This document shows positions 47,367 through 56,053 of a DNA stretch of 64,000 nt, piece after piece. A program made the translations under genes and the position numbers. The first letter of the stretch is position 1. Every line of letters starts with the position of its first letter. This DNA is from RECM01 sp047921215 (GTDB taxonomy: Bacteria > Bacteroidota > Rhodothermia > Balneolales > Cyclonatronaceae): positions 37,131 through 101,130 of the forward strand of contig JBLRWO010000011.1 in the NCBI GenBank assembly GCA_047921215.1. Direction: 5' to 3'. Under the pieces are notes generated by a model that saw only the letters and a list, made by a program, of their open reading frames with translations, made no database searches and was not told the DNA's origin.

Positions 47367-48747
47367 TTCCGTTGCGTTCATCTAACTTGACAAAAACACC
47401 GTATTCCCACGGATCCATCGAAAAAATGACTTCGGCAGGAAATGACTTCTCTTCACCTGAGAACAGGCTGCTGTAATCACCGGCAATGCGGGAATCATCC
47501 ATGCTGAAATCTGCCGGATTTCCTGTAAGGTTCAAAATCACAAAAACCTTGTCATCCCCGCTTTCACGTACAAATGCGAAAATGGATTCATCGCGGTCTG
47601 TGGGAATACGCTGTAACCTGCCTCCCATTTCACCGTTCCAAAGGGCGCGGTTCTCCGACTTGAGGTTGAGCAATCGGGTGTAAATGTCTCTGAATGGACT
47701 CTCTTTCCATTCTATGGAATCTTTATCGAAAAACTCAAGCCGTTTGACCATGCCCGCCTCCTGTCCGTTGTAAACCAAAGGCATCCCTTCAATTGTTGCA
47801 GCAAGTACGGCGAATGTTGCGGCTCCGTCGCCTAACCGCTCAAATACGGTGCCAGCCCACGAATTTTCGTCGTGATTTGATGTGAACTGCATGCGGAATG
47901 CATTGGAAGGGAATAAAAGCCGTTCTTCCTCAATCAGCATTTCAAGATCGTCTGGTGTGGCGTCACCTGCAGCAATACCGGCCATCAGGTGATGAATCTT
48001 CCAGTTATAGGTCATGTCGAAGGCCTGTTCATGCAGTTCGGGCAAATCAGCTTCTGCAAGCATGAATACAGGCTTGATGCGGTCGAGCGCTGTTCTCGCC
48101 TGATTCCAGAAGCCGGTTGGTACCATATAGGCAACATCGCAGCGGTAACCGTCTACACCGAACTCTTCCACCCAGTAGGTCAGCGCATTTGTCATGTACG
48201 TCCAGACCTCCTCATTGTCGTAATCAAGCTGGATCACATCATCCCAGTCGGTTCCGTGAGGCGGCACGAAGTTGCCGTTTTCATTAGTCTCAAAAAATTC
48301 TGGATTGGATACTGTAAGCGGATTGTCCCATGCGGTATGATTGGCTACCCAGTCAAGTATCAGGTACATACCATTCTCATGCACGGCTTCAACCAGATTT
48401 CTGAAGTCATTAGTTGTACCATAATCCGGATTGATGCCAAAGTAATCTTTCACCGAGTAGGGACTTCCCAGTGTGCCTTTTCTGTTCACTTCCCCGATCG
48501 GGTGGATGGGCATAAGCCAGATTATATCCACACCCATCTCCCTGATCCGTGGCAGCTCACTTCTGAACGCATCGAAGGTGCCCTCCTCTGAAAATTGCCG
48601 GATGTTTACTTCATAAATACTGGCACTGTAACTCCATTCAGGTGGACTTGTGGATGCTAAAGTGGTTGTGGAATCAGGGTTTGGCCGATCACATGCAGTA
48701 ACAGACGAGAGCATGACTACGGCAATAAAAAGATTAAATCGTTTCAT
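47362..48747 (-). CDS. GH13 alpha-amylase-family lipoprotein
   Basis: 461-residue glycoside hydrolase with a lipoprotein signal ending at Cys19 (VTAC). The barrel begins SIYEVNIRQFSEEGTFDAF. Region I is LILDWVANHT (about 134), region II GYRCDVAY (about 200, Asp nucleophile; Cys replaces the usual hydrophobic residue), region III MLAEAD (about 232, acid Glu) and region IV SNHDENSW (about 292). The type fits small maltogenic/alpha-amylase-like enzymes of Bacteroidota glucan loci. It is anchored at the inner or outer membrane and faces away from the cytoplasm. It is transcribed against the preceding genes and away from the suf operon. The last coding residues derive from the 13-bp repeat array. 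Confidence 0.93.
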   Translation of the reverse strand: MKRFNLFIAVVMLSSVTACDRPNPDSTTTLASTSPPEWSYSASIYEVNIRQFSEEGTFDAFRSELPRIREMGVDIIWLMPIHPIGEVNRKGTLGSPYSVKDYFGINPDYGTTNDFRNLVEAVHENGMYLILDWVANHTAWDNPLTVSNPEFFETNENGNFVPPHGTDWDDVIQLDYDNEEVWTYMTNALTYWVEEFGVDGYRCDVAYMVPTGFWNQARTALDRIKPVFMLAEADLPELHEQAFDMTYNWKIHHLMAGIAAGDATPDDLEMLIEEERLLFPSNAFRMQFTSNHDENSWAGTVFERLGDGAATFAVLAATIEGMPLVYNGQEAGMVKRLEFFDKDSIEWKESPFRDIYTRLLNLKSENRALWNGEMGGRLQRIPTDRDESIFAFVRESGDDKVFVILNLTGNPADFSMDDSRIAGDYSSLFSGEEKSFPAEVIFSMDPWEYGVFVKLDERNGR

Positions 48748-49230
48748 GTGGTTTGTCTTTTAAATTGTGTTCTGTAACCGTGGTAAACTCGTCGAATCCG
48801 GTGCCTGTAGTTACAGAATCGTGTGTGCCATGGCATATCTGTATGCATACGAACGCTCTGCAAGGTGTATGCAGATACGGTATTCGCCTAATATTAAGTA
48901 CCGTACTTGATGCGTGGACATCCGTAATGCAGTGTGATGCAGCCACAAATGAGTGATATGGATTAATATAAGGAATGCAGAACCAACGCACCTCTTTAAT
49001 TGAATAAAAACATTAGATTTCGGTCCTGCCTGATGCGGCAAATTACACACCTTGTTCTTATTTAGACCACTTTCAGATAAGGCATGAATTGGCTATATTA
49101 AAGGATGAATTTACGTATGGCGCCGATACACCATCCCGGCAGTCTGAAGAGGAGACAAAATGGTGGCGGGATGAACTCAAATGCGTGGTCAGATGTTAAC
49201 CGAACGGAATACTAAAACAAAAACACAGTT
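48748..49230. other. 483-bp divergent promoter region between amylase and suf operon
   Basis: Contains no gene I can support. Small inverted repeats are visible: the perfect palindrome GTATGCATAC (48841-48850), whose GCATAC arm recurs inverted at about 48867-48873, and AAGTAC-C-GTACTT (48896-48908). Either could be a regulator site for one of the two flanking units; no known operator was recognised. Confidence 0.4.
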
Positions 49231-50685
49231 ATGCCGCAGACAATGAATGAAGCAATGGCAGTTGATACTGCTTCCTCCAAAAAATACAAATACGGTTTTG
49301 TTACCGATATCGAGTATGAAGATTTTCCGCGTGGCCTGAATGAAGACATCATCAGGATGATATCGGCAAAGAAAAATGAACCGGAATTCATGCTGGAATT
49401 CAGGCTGAAGGCGTATCGCCACTGGCGTACGATGCAAGAGCCCAAATGGCCTAATGTCGATATTAAACCGATGGATTATGAAAATATCGTTTACTATTCG
49501 GCACCGAAAGAGAAGAAAAAGCTGGAAAGTCTCGACGAAGTGGATCCCGAAATCCTGAAGACCTATGAAAAACTCGGTATTCCGCTGTCGGAGCAAAAAA
49601 TGCTGGCAGGTGTTGCCGTGGATGCTGTTTTCGACAGCGTATCTGTGGCCACTACATTCAAGGCAAAACTGGCCGAGGCGGGTGTAATATTCTGTTCCAT
49701 ATCGGAAGCAATCCAGAAGTATCCTGAACTGGTAAAAAAGTACATCGGCTCGGTGGTCCCTACGGGCGACAATTTTTTCGCCGCCCTCAATTCGGCGGTT
49801 TTCACCGACGGATCCTTCTGCTATGTGCCAAAAGGAGTGACCTGCCCCATGGAACTTTCCACCTATTTCCGTATCAATAATCAGGATTCCGGACAGTTTG
49901 AAAGAACTTTGATCGTGGCCGAAGAGGGCAGCTATGTAAGCTACCTGGAAGGTTGTACTGCCCCTATGTTCGATACCAACCAGCTGCACGCGGCGGTTGT
50001 GGAGCTGGTTGCACTTGATGACGCCGAAATTAAATATTCAACCGTACAGAACTGGTATCCGGGCGACGAAAACGGTGTTGGCGGTATCTATAATTTTGTA
50101 ACCAAACGTGGCATCTGTAAAGGCCGGAACTCCAAAATCTCCTGGACCCAGGTCGAAACCGGCTCAGCCATCACCTGGAAATACCCCAGTGTAATTCTGC
50201 AGGGCGACAATTCTGTTGGAGAATTCTACTCGGTTGCCCTTACCAACGACATGCAGCAGGCCGATACGGGTACCAAGATGATTCACCTGGGGAAAAATAC
50301 GCGGAGTACTATTGTGTCGAAAGGTATATCGGCAGGTAAATCCCAGAACAGTTACCGCGGCCTGGTTAAAATCGGGCCCAAAGCCGACAATTCACGTAAT
50401 TACTCGGTATGCGATTCCATGCTTATTGGTGATCAGTGCGGGGCACATACATTCCCGTACATCGAATCCAAGAATGAAACCTCGTCGGTTGAGCACGAGG
50501 CGACCACATCCAAGATCGGTGAGGATCAGATTTTTTACCTCCAGCAAAGAGGCCTTGACGAAGAACAGGCCATCTCGCTCATCATCAACGGTTTCTGCAA
50601 GGAAGTGTTTAAAGAGCTTCCCATGGAGTTTGCTGTTGAAGCATCCAAGTTATTGGCTATCAAGCTTGAAGGTAGTGTTGGATAA
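49231..50685 (+). CDS. sufB: Fe-S cluster assembly protein SufB
   Basis: 484-residue scaffold subunit of the SufBC2D complex, on which Fe-S clusters are assembled in the cytoplasm. It starts NEAMAVDTASSKKYKYGFVT. The family core is seen in VPKGVTCPMELSTYFRINN, EEGSYVSYLEGCTAPM, GDENGVGGIYNFVTKRG and KISWTQVETGSAITWKYPS, with the conserved late segment QNSYRGLVKIGPKA and SMLIGDQCGAHTFPYIE. Length is normal. It opens an operon that runs sufB-C-D-S-U, nfu, iscA-like, DUF2480, SDR. No IscR or SufR regulator is encoded in the window. Confidence 0.97.
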   Translation: MPQTMNEAMAVDTASSKKYKYGFVTDIEYEDFPRGLNEDIIRMISAKKNEPEFMLEFRLKAYRHWRTMQEPKWPNVDIKPMDYENIVYYSAPKEKKKLESLDEVDPEILKTYEKLGIPLSEQKMLAGVAVDAVFDSVSVATTFKAKLAEAGVIFCSISEAIQKYPELVKKYIGSVVPTGDNFFAALNSAVFTDGSFCYVPKGVTCPMELSTYFRINNQDSGQFERTLIVAEEGSYVSYLEGCTAPMFDTNQLHAAVVELVALDDAEIKYSTVQNWYPGDENGVGGIYNFVTKRGICKGRNSKISWTQVETGSAITWKYPSVILQGDNSVGEFYSVALTNDMQQADTGTKMIHLGKNTRSTIVSKGISAGKSQNSYRGLVKIGPKADNSRNYSVCDSMLIGDQCGAHTFPYIESKNETSSVEHEATTSKIGEDQIFYLQQRGLDEEQAISLIINGFCKEVFKELPMEFAVEASKLLAIKLEGSVG

Positions 50686-50730
50686 GAAGATTTTTAATTA
50701 TAAACCAGAACAACTAAACGAATAAAAACT

Positions 50731-51498
50731 GTGCTAAAGATTGTTAACCTGCATGCCTCTGTTGAGGGCGAAGAAATACTGAAAGGCATTGATCTTGAAA
50801 TCAATGCCGGCGAAATTCACGCTGTAATGGGGCCTAACGGAAGTGGTAAAAGTACCCTTGCCAAAGTGATTGCCGGTCATCCCGAGTATGAAGTTACGAA
50901 AGGGGAGATCTGGTACGAAGGGGAGAACCTGCTCGAAATGGAACCCGATGAAAGAGCCCGTAAAGGCGTCTTTATGGCATTTCAGTACCCGGTCGAAGTT
51001 CCGGGAGTAACCAATGCCACCCTGATGAGGGAAGCCGTGAACGCTGTAAGAAGAGAGCGTGGCGGCGAAGAACTTGATCCCCTTGAATTCGACGATTTTA
51101 TCCGTGAAAAACTGGATATCGTTGAGATGGACGATAAATTTCTCGACAGAAGTGTTAACGCCGGTTTTTCGGGCGGAGAGAAAAAGAGAAATGAAATACT
51201 GCAGCTTGCCGCGATGGATCCGAAACTGGCCCTGCTTGATGAAACCGATTCCGGTCTCGATATCGATGCACTCCGTATCGTTTCGCATGGTATTAACAAG
51301 ATTAAAACCGACGAAAAAGCAATTCTGCTGGTAACGCACTATCAGCGTATTCTCAATTATATAACCCCCGATTATGTTCATGTACTCGTGAGGGGCAAAA
51401 TTGTGAAGTCCGGCACCAAAGAACTGGCCCTCGAACTTGAGGATCAGGGTTACGACTGGCTCAGAGAAGAAACCATGGTTAACGGAGAAGCTAAGTAA
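50731..51498 (+). CDS. sufC: Fe-S cluster assembly ATPase SufC
   Basis: 255-residue ABC-type ATPase that drives SufBC2D. Walker A is GPNGSGKST with Lys40. The family Q-loop is AFQYPVEVPGV, the signature FSGGEKKRNEILQ, Walker B LALLDETDSGLD (the SufC-typical ETDSGLD), and the H-loop VTHYQR. The start is GTG at 50731, giving LKIVNLHASVEG directly as in other SufC. It lies 45 bp after sufB, and its stop codon overlaps the first base of sufD. Confidence 0.97.
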   Translation: MLKIVNLHASVEGEEILKGIDLEINAGEIHAVMGPNGSGKSTLAKVIAGHPEYEVTKGEIWYEGENLLEMEPDERARKGVFMAFQYPVEVPGVTNATLMREAVNAVRRERGGEELDPLEFDDFIREKLDIVEMDDKFLDRSVNAGFSGGEKKRNEILQLAAMDPKLALLDETDSGLDIDALRIVSHGINKIKTDEKAILLVTHYQRILNYITPDYVHVLVRGKIVKSGTKELALELEDQGYDWLREETMVNGEAK

Positions 51499-52823
51499 TG
51501 AGTGTGAAAACAGAATCAACGTACCTTGCCGATCTGCTGAAGGAATATAAACCGGTGGTTCATTCCAACGGTTTTATCGGTGAATTGAAATCGGAGGCTT
51601 CCGGCATGGTCCGGGAATTGCCTTTTCCCAACAGCCGTATGGAAGACTGGCGCACAACCAGCCTCAGGCATGTTTACAGGAACAACTTCGAAAGCGCAGC
51701 CAGAGAGTCGCTATCGATGGACGACATTGCTGCCTACAGGCTCGATGAGGCAGAACAAAGCCGTCTTACCTTTGTTAACGGCCGTTTTATGCCCGAACTT
51801 TCCGATACCACCGCACTGCCCGAAGGAATGATTATTGATACACTGGCCGGTGCAGCCGAGCACCATCCTGATCTTGTAAACAAGCATCTGGGCAAGGTGG
51901 CTGTATACGAAAATGATGCGTTCGTTCCCTTCAACACGGCAACATTTGAAGAGGGTGCGTTCATCTACATACCCAAAGAGATGAAACCGGATGTACCCGT
52001 TCATCTTCTCTATCTGAGCACCGATACGAACGCATTCCATGCATCGCCGAGATGTCTGATTGTAGCCGATCGTTTCAGTGATACGACCGTAATCGAAGAT
52101 TTTGTCGGCATCAGCGATGGCCTTTATTTCAATAATGCCGTAACGGAAGCTTATCTGCATGAAGAATCGCACATTCTGCATGTCAAGGTACAGCGCGAAA
52201 GCCTGAATGCCGCACATATCAGCAGGGTTGCCGCTTATCTGAGCAGAAGCAGTACCTTTAATTCCTACACTGTTTCGCTGGGTGCTGCACTGTTCCGCAA
52301 TGAACCACTTGCCGTTATTGATGCTGAAAATGCACACGCCACGCTCGATGGCCTGGTCATGGTAAACGGATCACAGATCTCGGATACCCACAGTATCCTG
52401 GATCATCGTAAACCAAACTGTACCAGTCATCAGCTGCATAAAACCATCGCAAACGGTTCGGCTGAATCCATCTTTAACGGAAAAATCTTTGTACGTAAGG
52501 ATGCCCAGCAAACCAACGCGTTTCAGGAAAACAGAAATCTGCAGCTCTCCTCGAAAGCGACGGTATTCACCAAGCCCCAGCTTGAGATTTTTGCCGATGA
52601 TGTTAAGTGCAGCCACGGTGCTACGGTAGGCCAGCTATCACAGGACGAAATGTTCTACATGAAAAGCCGTGGTCTTACCACACGCCGGGCACAGCAGCTG
52701 CTCATTCACGGGTATGCAATCGATGTTATTGAGAATATCCCGGTGGAATCACTTCGCAATCACCTTGAAGAAGAAGTGAAAGAACTTATTTTAGCTGAAA
52801 CAGCCGTTGAAAACGTAGTATGA
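51498..52823 (+). CDS. sufD: Fe-S cluster assembly protein SufD
   Basis: 441-residue partner of SufB in the SufBC2D scaffold. It shows the N-terminal helical region with FPNSRMEDWRTTSLRH, the beta-helix core, and the conserved C-terminal block IFNGKIFVRKDAQQTNAFQE followed by ADDVKCSHGATVGQLSQDE. Key residues of the scaffold (the H in KCSHGATVG) are present. The ATG shares one base with the sufC stop, and its own stop overlaps the sufS start by 4 bp (ATGA), so the four genes are translationally coupled. Confidence 0.97.
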   Translation: MSVKTESTYLADLLKEYKPVVHSNGFIGELKSEASGMVRELPFPNSRMEDWRTTSLRHVYRNNFESAARESLSMDDIAAYRLDEAEQSRLTFVNGRFMPELSDTTALPEGMIIDTLAGAAEHHPDLVNKHLGKVAVYENDAFVPFNTATFEEGAFIYIPKEMKPDVPVHLLYLSTDTNAFHASPRCLIVADRFSDTTVIEDFVGISDGLYFNNAVTEAYLHEESHILHVKVQRESLNAAHISRVAAYLSRSSTFNSYTVSLGAALFRNEPLAVIDAENAHATLDGLVMVNGSQISDTHSILDHRKPNCTSHQLHKTIANGSAESIFNGKIFVRKDAQQTNAFQENRNLQLSSKATVFTKPQLEIFADDVKCSHGATVGQLSQDEMFYMKSRGLTTRRAQQLLIHGYAIDVIENIPVESLRNHLEEEVKELILAETAVENVV

Positions 52824-54076
52824 TACCAGCAAGAGAAGCAGAACATAGCACCGCAAGCCTGAATCCGGAACAGTTCAGGGGAGATTTTCCCATTCTGAAC
52901 CGAATGGTGAATGGAATGCCTCTCGCTTACCTGGACAATGCGGCATCCAGTCAGGTTCCTGTGCAGGTTATTGATGCGATGAAACTCTACCATGAGTACC
53001 ATCACTCGAACGTGCACCGGGGGGTTCATACCCTGAGCCAGGAAGCTACCGGCCTGTTTGAGGGAGCGAGGGAGAAAATCCGGGCTTTCCTGAATGCCCG
53101 TAACCATAAAGAAATCATTTTTACGTCCGGAACAACCGATTCCATCAACCTGGTGGCCCACAGCTATGTGGATGAGCGGCTCAATGAGGGGGATGAAATC
53201 CTGATTACCCATCTTGAGCATCATTCCAATATCGTTCCGTGGTACATCCTTTGTGAGCGGAAAAAAGCAACACTCAGGGTTTTGCCAATAAACGACAGGG
53301 GTGAAATCATTCTGGATAATCTGGATGAGTACCTAACCGACAGGACGCGTATAGTCGCCGTAAATCACATCTCAAACGCACTCGGCACCATCAATCCGGT
53401 TAAAAAAATTGTTGAAGCTGCCCATCGCAAAGATATACCGGTGCTGATTGACGGGGCCCAGGCAACACCCCACGAGATTGTTGACGTTCAGGATATCGGA
53501 TGTGACTTTTATGCAATATCCGGGCATAAAATGTACGGGCCAACCGGTATAGGTGTTCTGTACGGCAGGCAGGAACTGCTGGAACAAATGAGGCCCTACA
53601 AGTCGGGTGGCGACATGATTCTTAGTGTAACCTTTGAAAAAGTGCTCTTCAACGAATTGCCTTATCGTTTTGAAGCGGGTACCCCGCCGATTGCACAGGC
53701 TGTTGGGCTCGGGGCCGCTGCCGATTATATAAACAGCATCGGCAAAGAAGCAATCAGAGAGTATGAGAATGGTCTCCTTGACTATGCAACCCGTAAACTG
53801 GGTGAAATTCCGCAGGTGCGTTTCATAGGTACTGCAGTAAATAAAGCATCTCTTGTTTCGTTCGTGATCGACGGGGTACACCCGCACGATGTGGGTACCA
53901 TTCTCGATGGTGAGGGAATCGCTGTCCGAACAGGACATCACTGTGCCCAGCCGGTTATGGAGCGTTTCAGTATTCCGGCAACTACAAGGGCTTCATTTGC
54001 CTTCTACAATACCACCGAAGAGATCGACCGGCTCGCGGCCGGAGTGAAAAAAGTTATAGAGATGTTCGATGCTTAA
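52820..54076 (+). CDS. sufS: Cysteine desulfurase SufS
   Basis: 418-residue PLP enzyme (class V aminotransferase fold, group II desulfurase) that takes sulfur from cysteine and passes it to SufU. PLP-binding Lys237 is in SGHKMYGPTG, and the active-site Cys375 in RTGHHCAQP that carries the persulfide. YLDNAASSQ near the N-terminus and HHSNIVPW (His stacking on PLP) are present. It overlaps sufD by 4 bp and sufU by 8 bp. Confidence 0.97.
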   Translation: MIPAREAEHSTASLNPEQFRGDFPILNRMVNGMPLAYLDNAASSQVPVQVIDAMKLYHEYHHSNVHRGVHTLSQEATGLFEGAREKIRAFLNARNHKEIIFTSGTTDSINLVAHSYVDERLNEGDEILITHLEHHSNIVPWYILCERKKATLRVLPINDRGEIILDNLDEYLTDRTRIVAVNHISNALGTINPVKKIVEAAHRKDIPVLIDGAQATPHEIVDVQDIGCDFYAISGHKMYGPTGIGVLYGRQELLEQMRPYKSGGDMILSVTFEKVLFNELPYRFEAGTPPIAQAVGLGAAADYINSIGKEAIREYENGLLDYATRKLGEIPQVRFIGTAVNKASLVSFVIDGVHPHDVGTILDGEGIAVRTGHHCAQPVMERFSIPATTRASFAFYNTTEEIDRLAAGVKKVIEMFDA

Positions 54077-54527
54077 TACACACACCAAAAACCTCTACCA
54101 GGATGTGATTCTCGATCACAATAAAAAACCCAGGAACTACAGGGTTCTTGAGGGTCACAGCCATATGGCGCATGGAGATAACCCGCTGTGCGGCGACAAA
54201 ATTGATGTGTATCTGCTCATCGATGAAAACGAAGTGGTTGTGGATGTCACTTTTATGGGCGACGGGTGTGCCATATCCAAAGCATCCGCTTCAATGATGA
54301 CTACGATGGTCAAGGGAAAGCCTCTGGAGGAGGTGAAAACACTTTTCCATGAATTTCACAAGATGAGTACAGGCAAACTGGATCCGGAAACCGATCCTAA
54401 CCATCTCGGCCGGCTAAAGATTTTTGCAGGTGTTAGAGACCTGCCGGCAAGGGTAAAATGTGCCACCCTGGCCTGGCACACGCTCGATGCCGCCCTCAAA
54501 GGCGACCGTAAGGTCAGTACCGAATAA
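54069..54527 (+). CDS. sufU: SufU-type zinc-dependent sulfurtransferase
   Basis: 152-residue IscU-like protein of the SufU type that accepts sulfur from SufS. Ligands Cys41 and Asp43 (NPLCGDK), Cys67 (GDGCAIS) and Cys131 (RVKCATLAW) are in place, with the SufU-specific insert between the second and third cysteines (residues about 85-118). This points to zinc-bound sulfur transfer rather than a cluster scaffold, as established for Bacillus SufU. It overlaps the sufS end by 8 bp. Confidence 0.95.
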   Translation: MLNTHTKNLYQDVILDHNKKPRNYRVLEGHSHMAHGDNPLCGDKIDVYLLIDENEVVVDVTFMGDGCAISKASASMMTTMVKGKPLEEVKTLFHEFHKMSTGKLDPETDPNHLGRLKIFAGVRDLPARVKCATLAWHTLDAALKGDRKVSTE

Positions 54528-54557
54528 ATTGTTTCATAAGTTAAAACAGGAAAAACC

Positions 54558-55106
54558 ATGCCGAAAATAGCTGAAATAGAAAGAACCCCCAATCCGAATT
54601 CCATGCGGTTTGTGCTGCGCGAACCCCTTACACAGGGAATAACTCGTTCGTACGAACAACCGGAACAGGCTGAAAAAGATCCGTTTGCTTCAGAACTGTT
54701 CAAGATTCCATCGGTGATATCGGTATACTATGTCGACCGTTATGTTACTGTAACCCAGGATGGTACCGCCGACTGGAATGAACTGCTTCGCATGCTTGCC
54801 CAGCCCATTCGGGAGGCAACGGCAGTTGAAAGCCTGGAAACCGACGACGAGGAGGTACACATCAGCAAGGAAGCGATGAACGATCCACGTCTGGATCAGA
54901 TCAACCAGATGCTCGACGAACAGGTTCGTCCATATCTGCTTGCCGACGGTGGTGGATTAAAGATTCTCGGGCTGGAAAATAATGTTCTGAAAGTCCACTA
55001 CCAGGGTGCCTGCGGAACCTGTCCTACAGCAACTACAGGAACCCTGTTTGCCATCGAAAGTATGGTCAGAAGAATCGATCCTGAAATTTCGATTCAAAGT
55101 ATCTGA
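54558..55106 (+). CDS. Nfu-type Fe-S carrier (N-terminal Nfu domain plus NifU C-terminal domain)
   Basis: 182 residues. The N-terminal domain begins IERTPNPNSMRFVL and contains FKIPSVISVYY, the Scaffold_Nfu_N form. The C-terminal NifU-like domain has VRPYLLADGGGLKIL and the cluster-binding CGTCP (Cys152 and Cys155). Such proteins carry a [4Fe-4S] cluster between monomers and deliver it to target enzymes. A linker of acidic residues joins the domains. It begins 30 bp after sufU within the suf operon. Confidence 0.94.
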   Translation: MPKIAEIERTPNPNSMRFVLREPLTQGITRSYEQPEQAEKDPFASELFKIPSVISVYYVDRYVTVTQDGTADWNELLRMLAQPIREATAVESLETDDEEVHISKEAMNDPRLDQINQMLDEQVRPYLLADGGGLKILGLENNVLKVHYQGACGTCPTATTGTLFAIESMVRRIDPEISIQSI

Positions 55107-55130
55107 CCACTACAGACCAGGCTATAGATT

Positions 55131-55466
55131 ATGATTATAATTTCCGAAAGAGCAGCGAACCGGCTGGCTGAAATCAGGCGTAATGATGCTGTTGCCGACA
55201 ATGCACCACTTCGAATCGGTGTTGTGGGTGGCGGATGCTCCGGCCTGACCTATCAGCTGGATTTCGAAAAGGAACATCCTGCCGCCGGTACAAAAGACAA
55301 GGAATTTGAAAGCAACGGTGTCAGGATTATCGTAGATATGCGCAGCTTTCTCTACCTTGCCGGTACCGAGCTCGATTATACAGACGGACTCGAAGGCAAA
55401 GGATTCCATTTTGTGAACCCCAACGCCACAAGAACCTGTTCTTGCGGTGAATCGTTTGCCGTATAG
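55131..55466 (+). CDS. HesB/IscA/SufA-family Fe-S carrier
   Basis: 111-residue A-type carrier with the three invariant cysteines: Cys36 (GGGCSGL) and Cys103/Cys105 (TCSCGESF). It transfers assembled clusters to apo-proteins. Its length and the SGLTYQLDFE pattern match the family. Whether it is functionally SufA, IscA or ErpA cannot be told from sequence; its place in the suf operon favours a SufA role. Confidence 0.95.
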   Translation: MIIISERAANRLAEIRRNDAVADNAPLRIGVVGGGCSGLTYQLDFEKEHPAAGTKDKEFESNGVRIIVDMRSFLYLAGTELDYTDGLEGKGFHFVNPNATRTCSCGESFAV

Positions 55467-55528
55467 TTCAGTCCGGAAATTCGATCAGTAAAATATCATC
55501 AGGTAACAATGTTTGAAAACAGGGTGAA

Positions 55529-56053
55529 ATGATTGAAAATAAAGTGGCCAAATCCGGCCTGATTACCATCGACCTGAAAACCTATCTTGATCCGGCCCCT
55601 GTTGCGGAATTCGACCTGAAAGACTACCTCTACATGGATCTGATTCTTCGCGAAAAGGATTTTCGTGAGGCTCTCGATCAGCACGATTGGGAACAGTACA
55701 GGGGTAAAAACCTTGCAGTATTCTGCTCTTCAGATGCGATTATTGCCTCCTGGGCCTACATGCTGGTTGCAACCCATGCGGCCGGGAAAGCCGAAAATGT
55801 ATGGTACGGGAATAAACCCGATGTCTGGCTTGAAGCCTATCGTACACGACTCGAAATGGAAGACTGGAGCCGTTTTGCCGGAAAAAGAGTGCTCCTGAAA
55901 GGTTGCAGCGATGTTCAGATGCCTCCCGGGGTCTACCTCTTTGCTGCAAATAAACTGTTGCCCGTGGTTGAACGGCTTATGTACGGGGAAGCCTGTTCGT
56001 TTGTACCCGTATACAGAAAAATGAAAAACAAAACGGCAGCCCACATTGAGTAA
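55529..56053 (+). CDS. DUF2480-family protein
   Basis: 174-residue cytoplasmic protein that I recognise as the DUF2480 family, restricted mainly to Bacteroidota and relatives, function unknown. Notable segments are GLITIDLKTYLDP, FDLKDYLYMDLILREKDFRE and KNLAVFCSSDAIIASWAYML. It has two conserved-looking cysteines (VFCSS, LKGCSD). It follows the Fe-S carrier by 62 bp and overlaps the SDR gene by 8 bp. Conserved linkage of DUF2480 to suf genes would suggest a role in Fe-S assembly, but here this is only context. Confidence 0.85.
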   Translation: MIENKVAKSGLITIDLKTYLDPAPVAEFDLKDYLYMDLILREKDFREALDQHDWEQYRGKNLAVFCSSDAIIASWAYMLVATHAAGKAENVWYGNKPDVWLEAYRTRLEMEDWSRFAGKRVLLKGCSDVQMPPGVYLFAANKLLPVVERLMYGEACSFVPVYRKMKNKTAAHIE

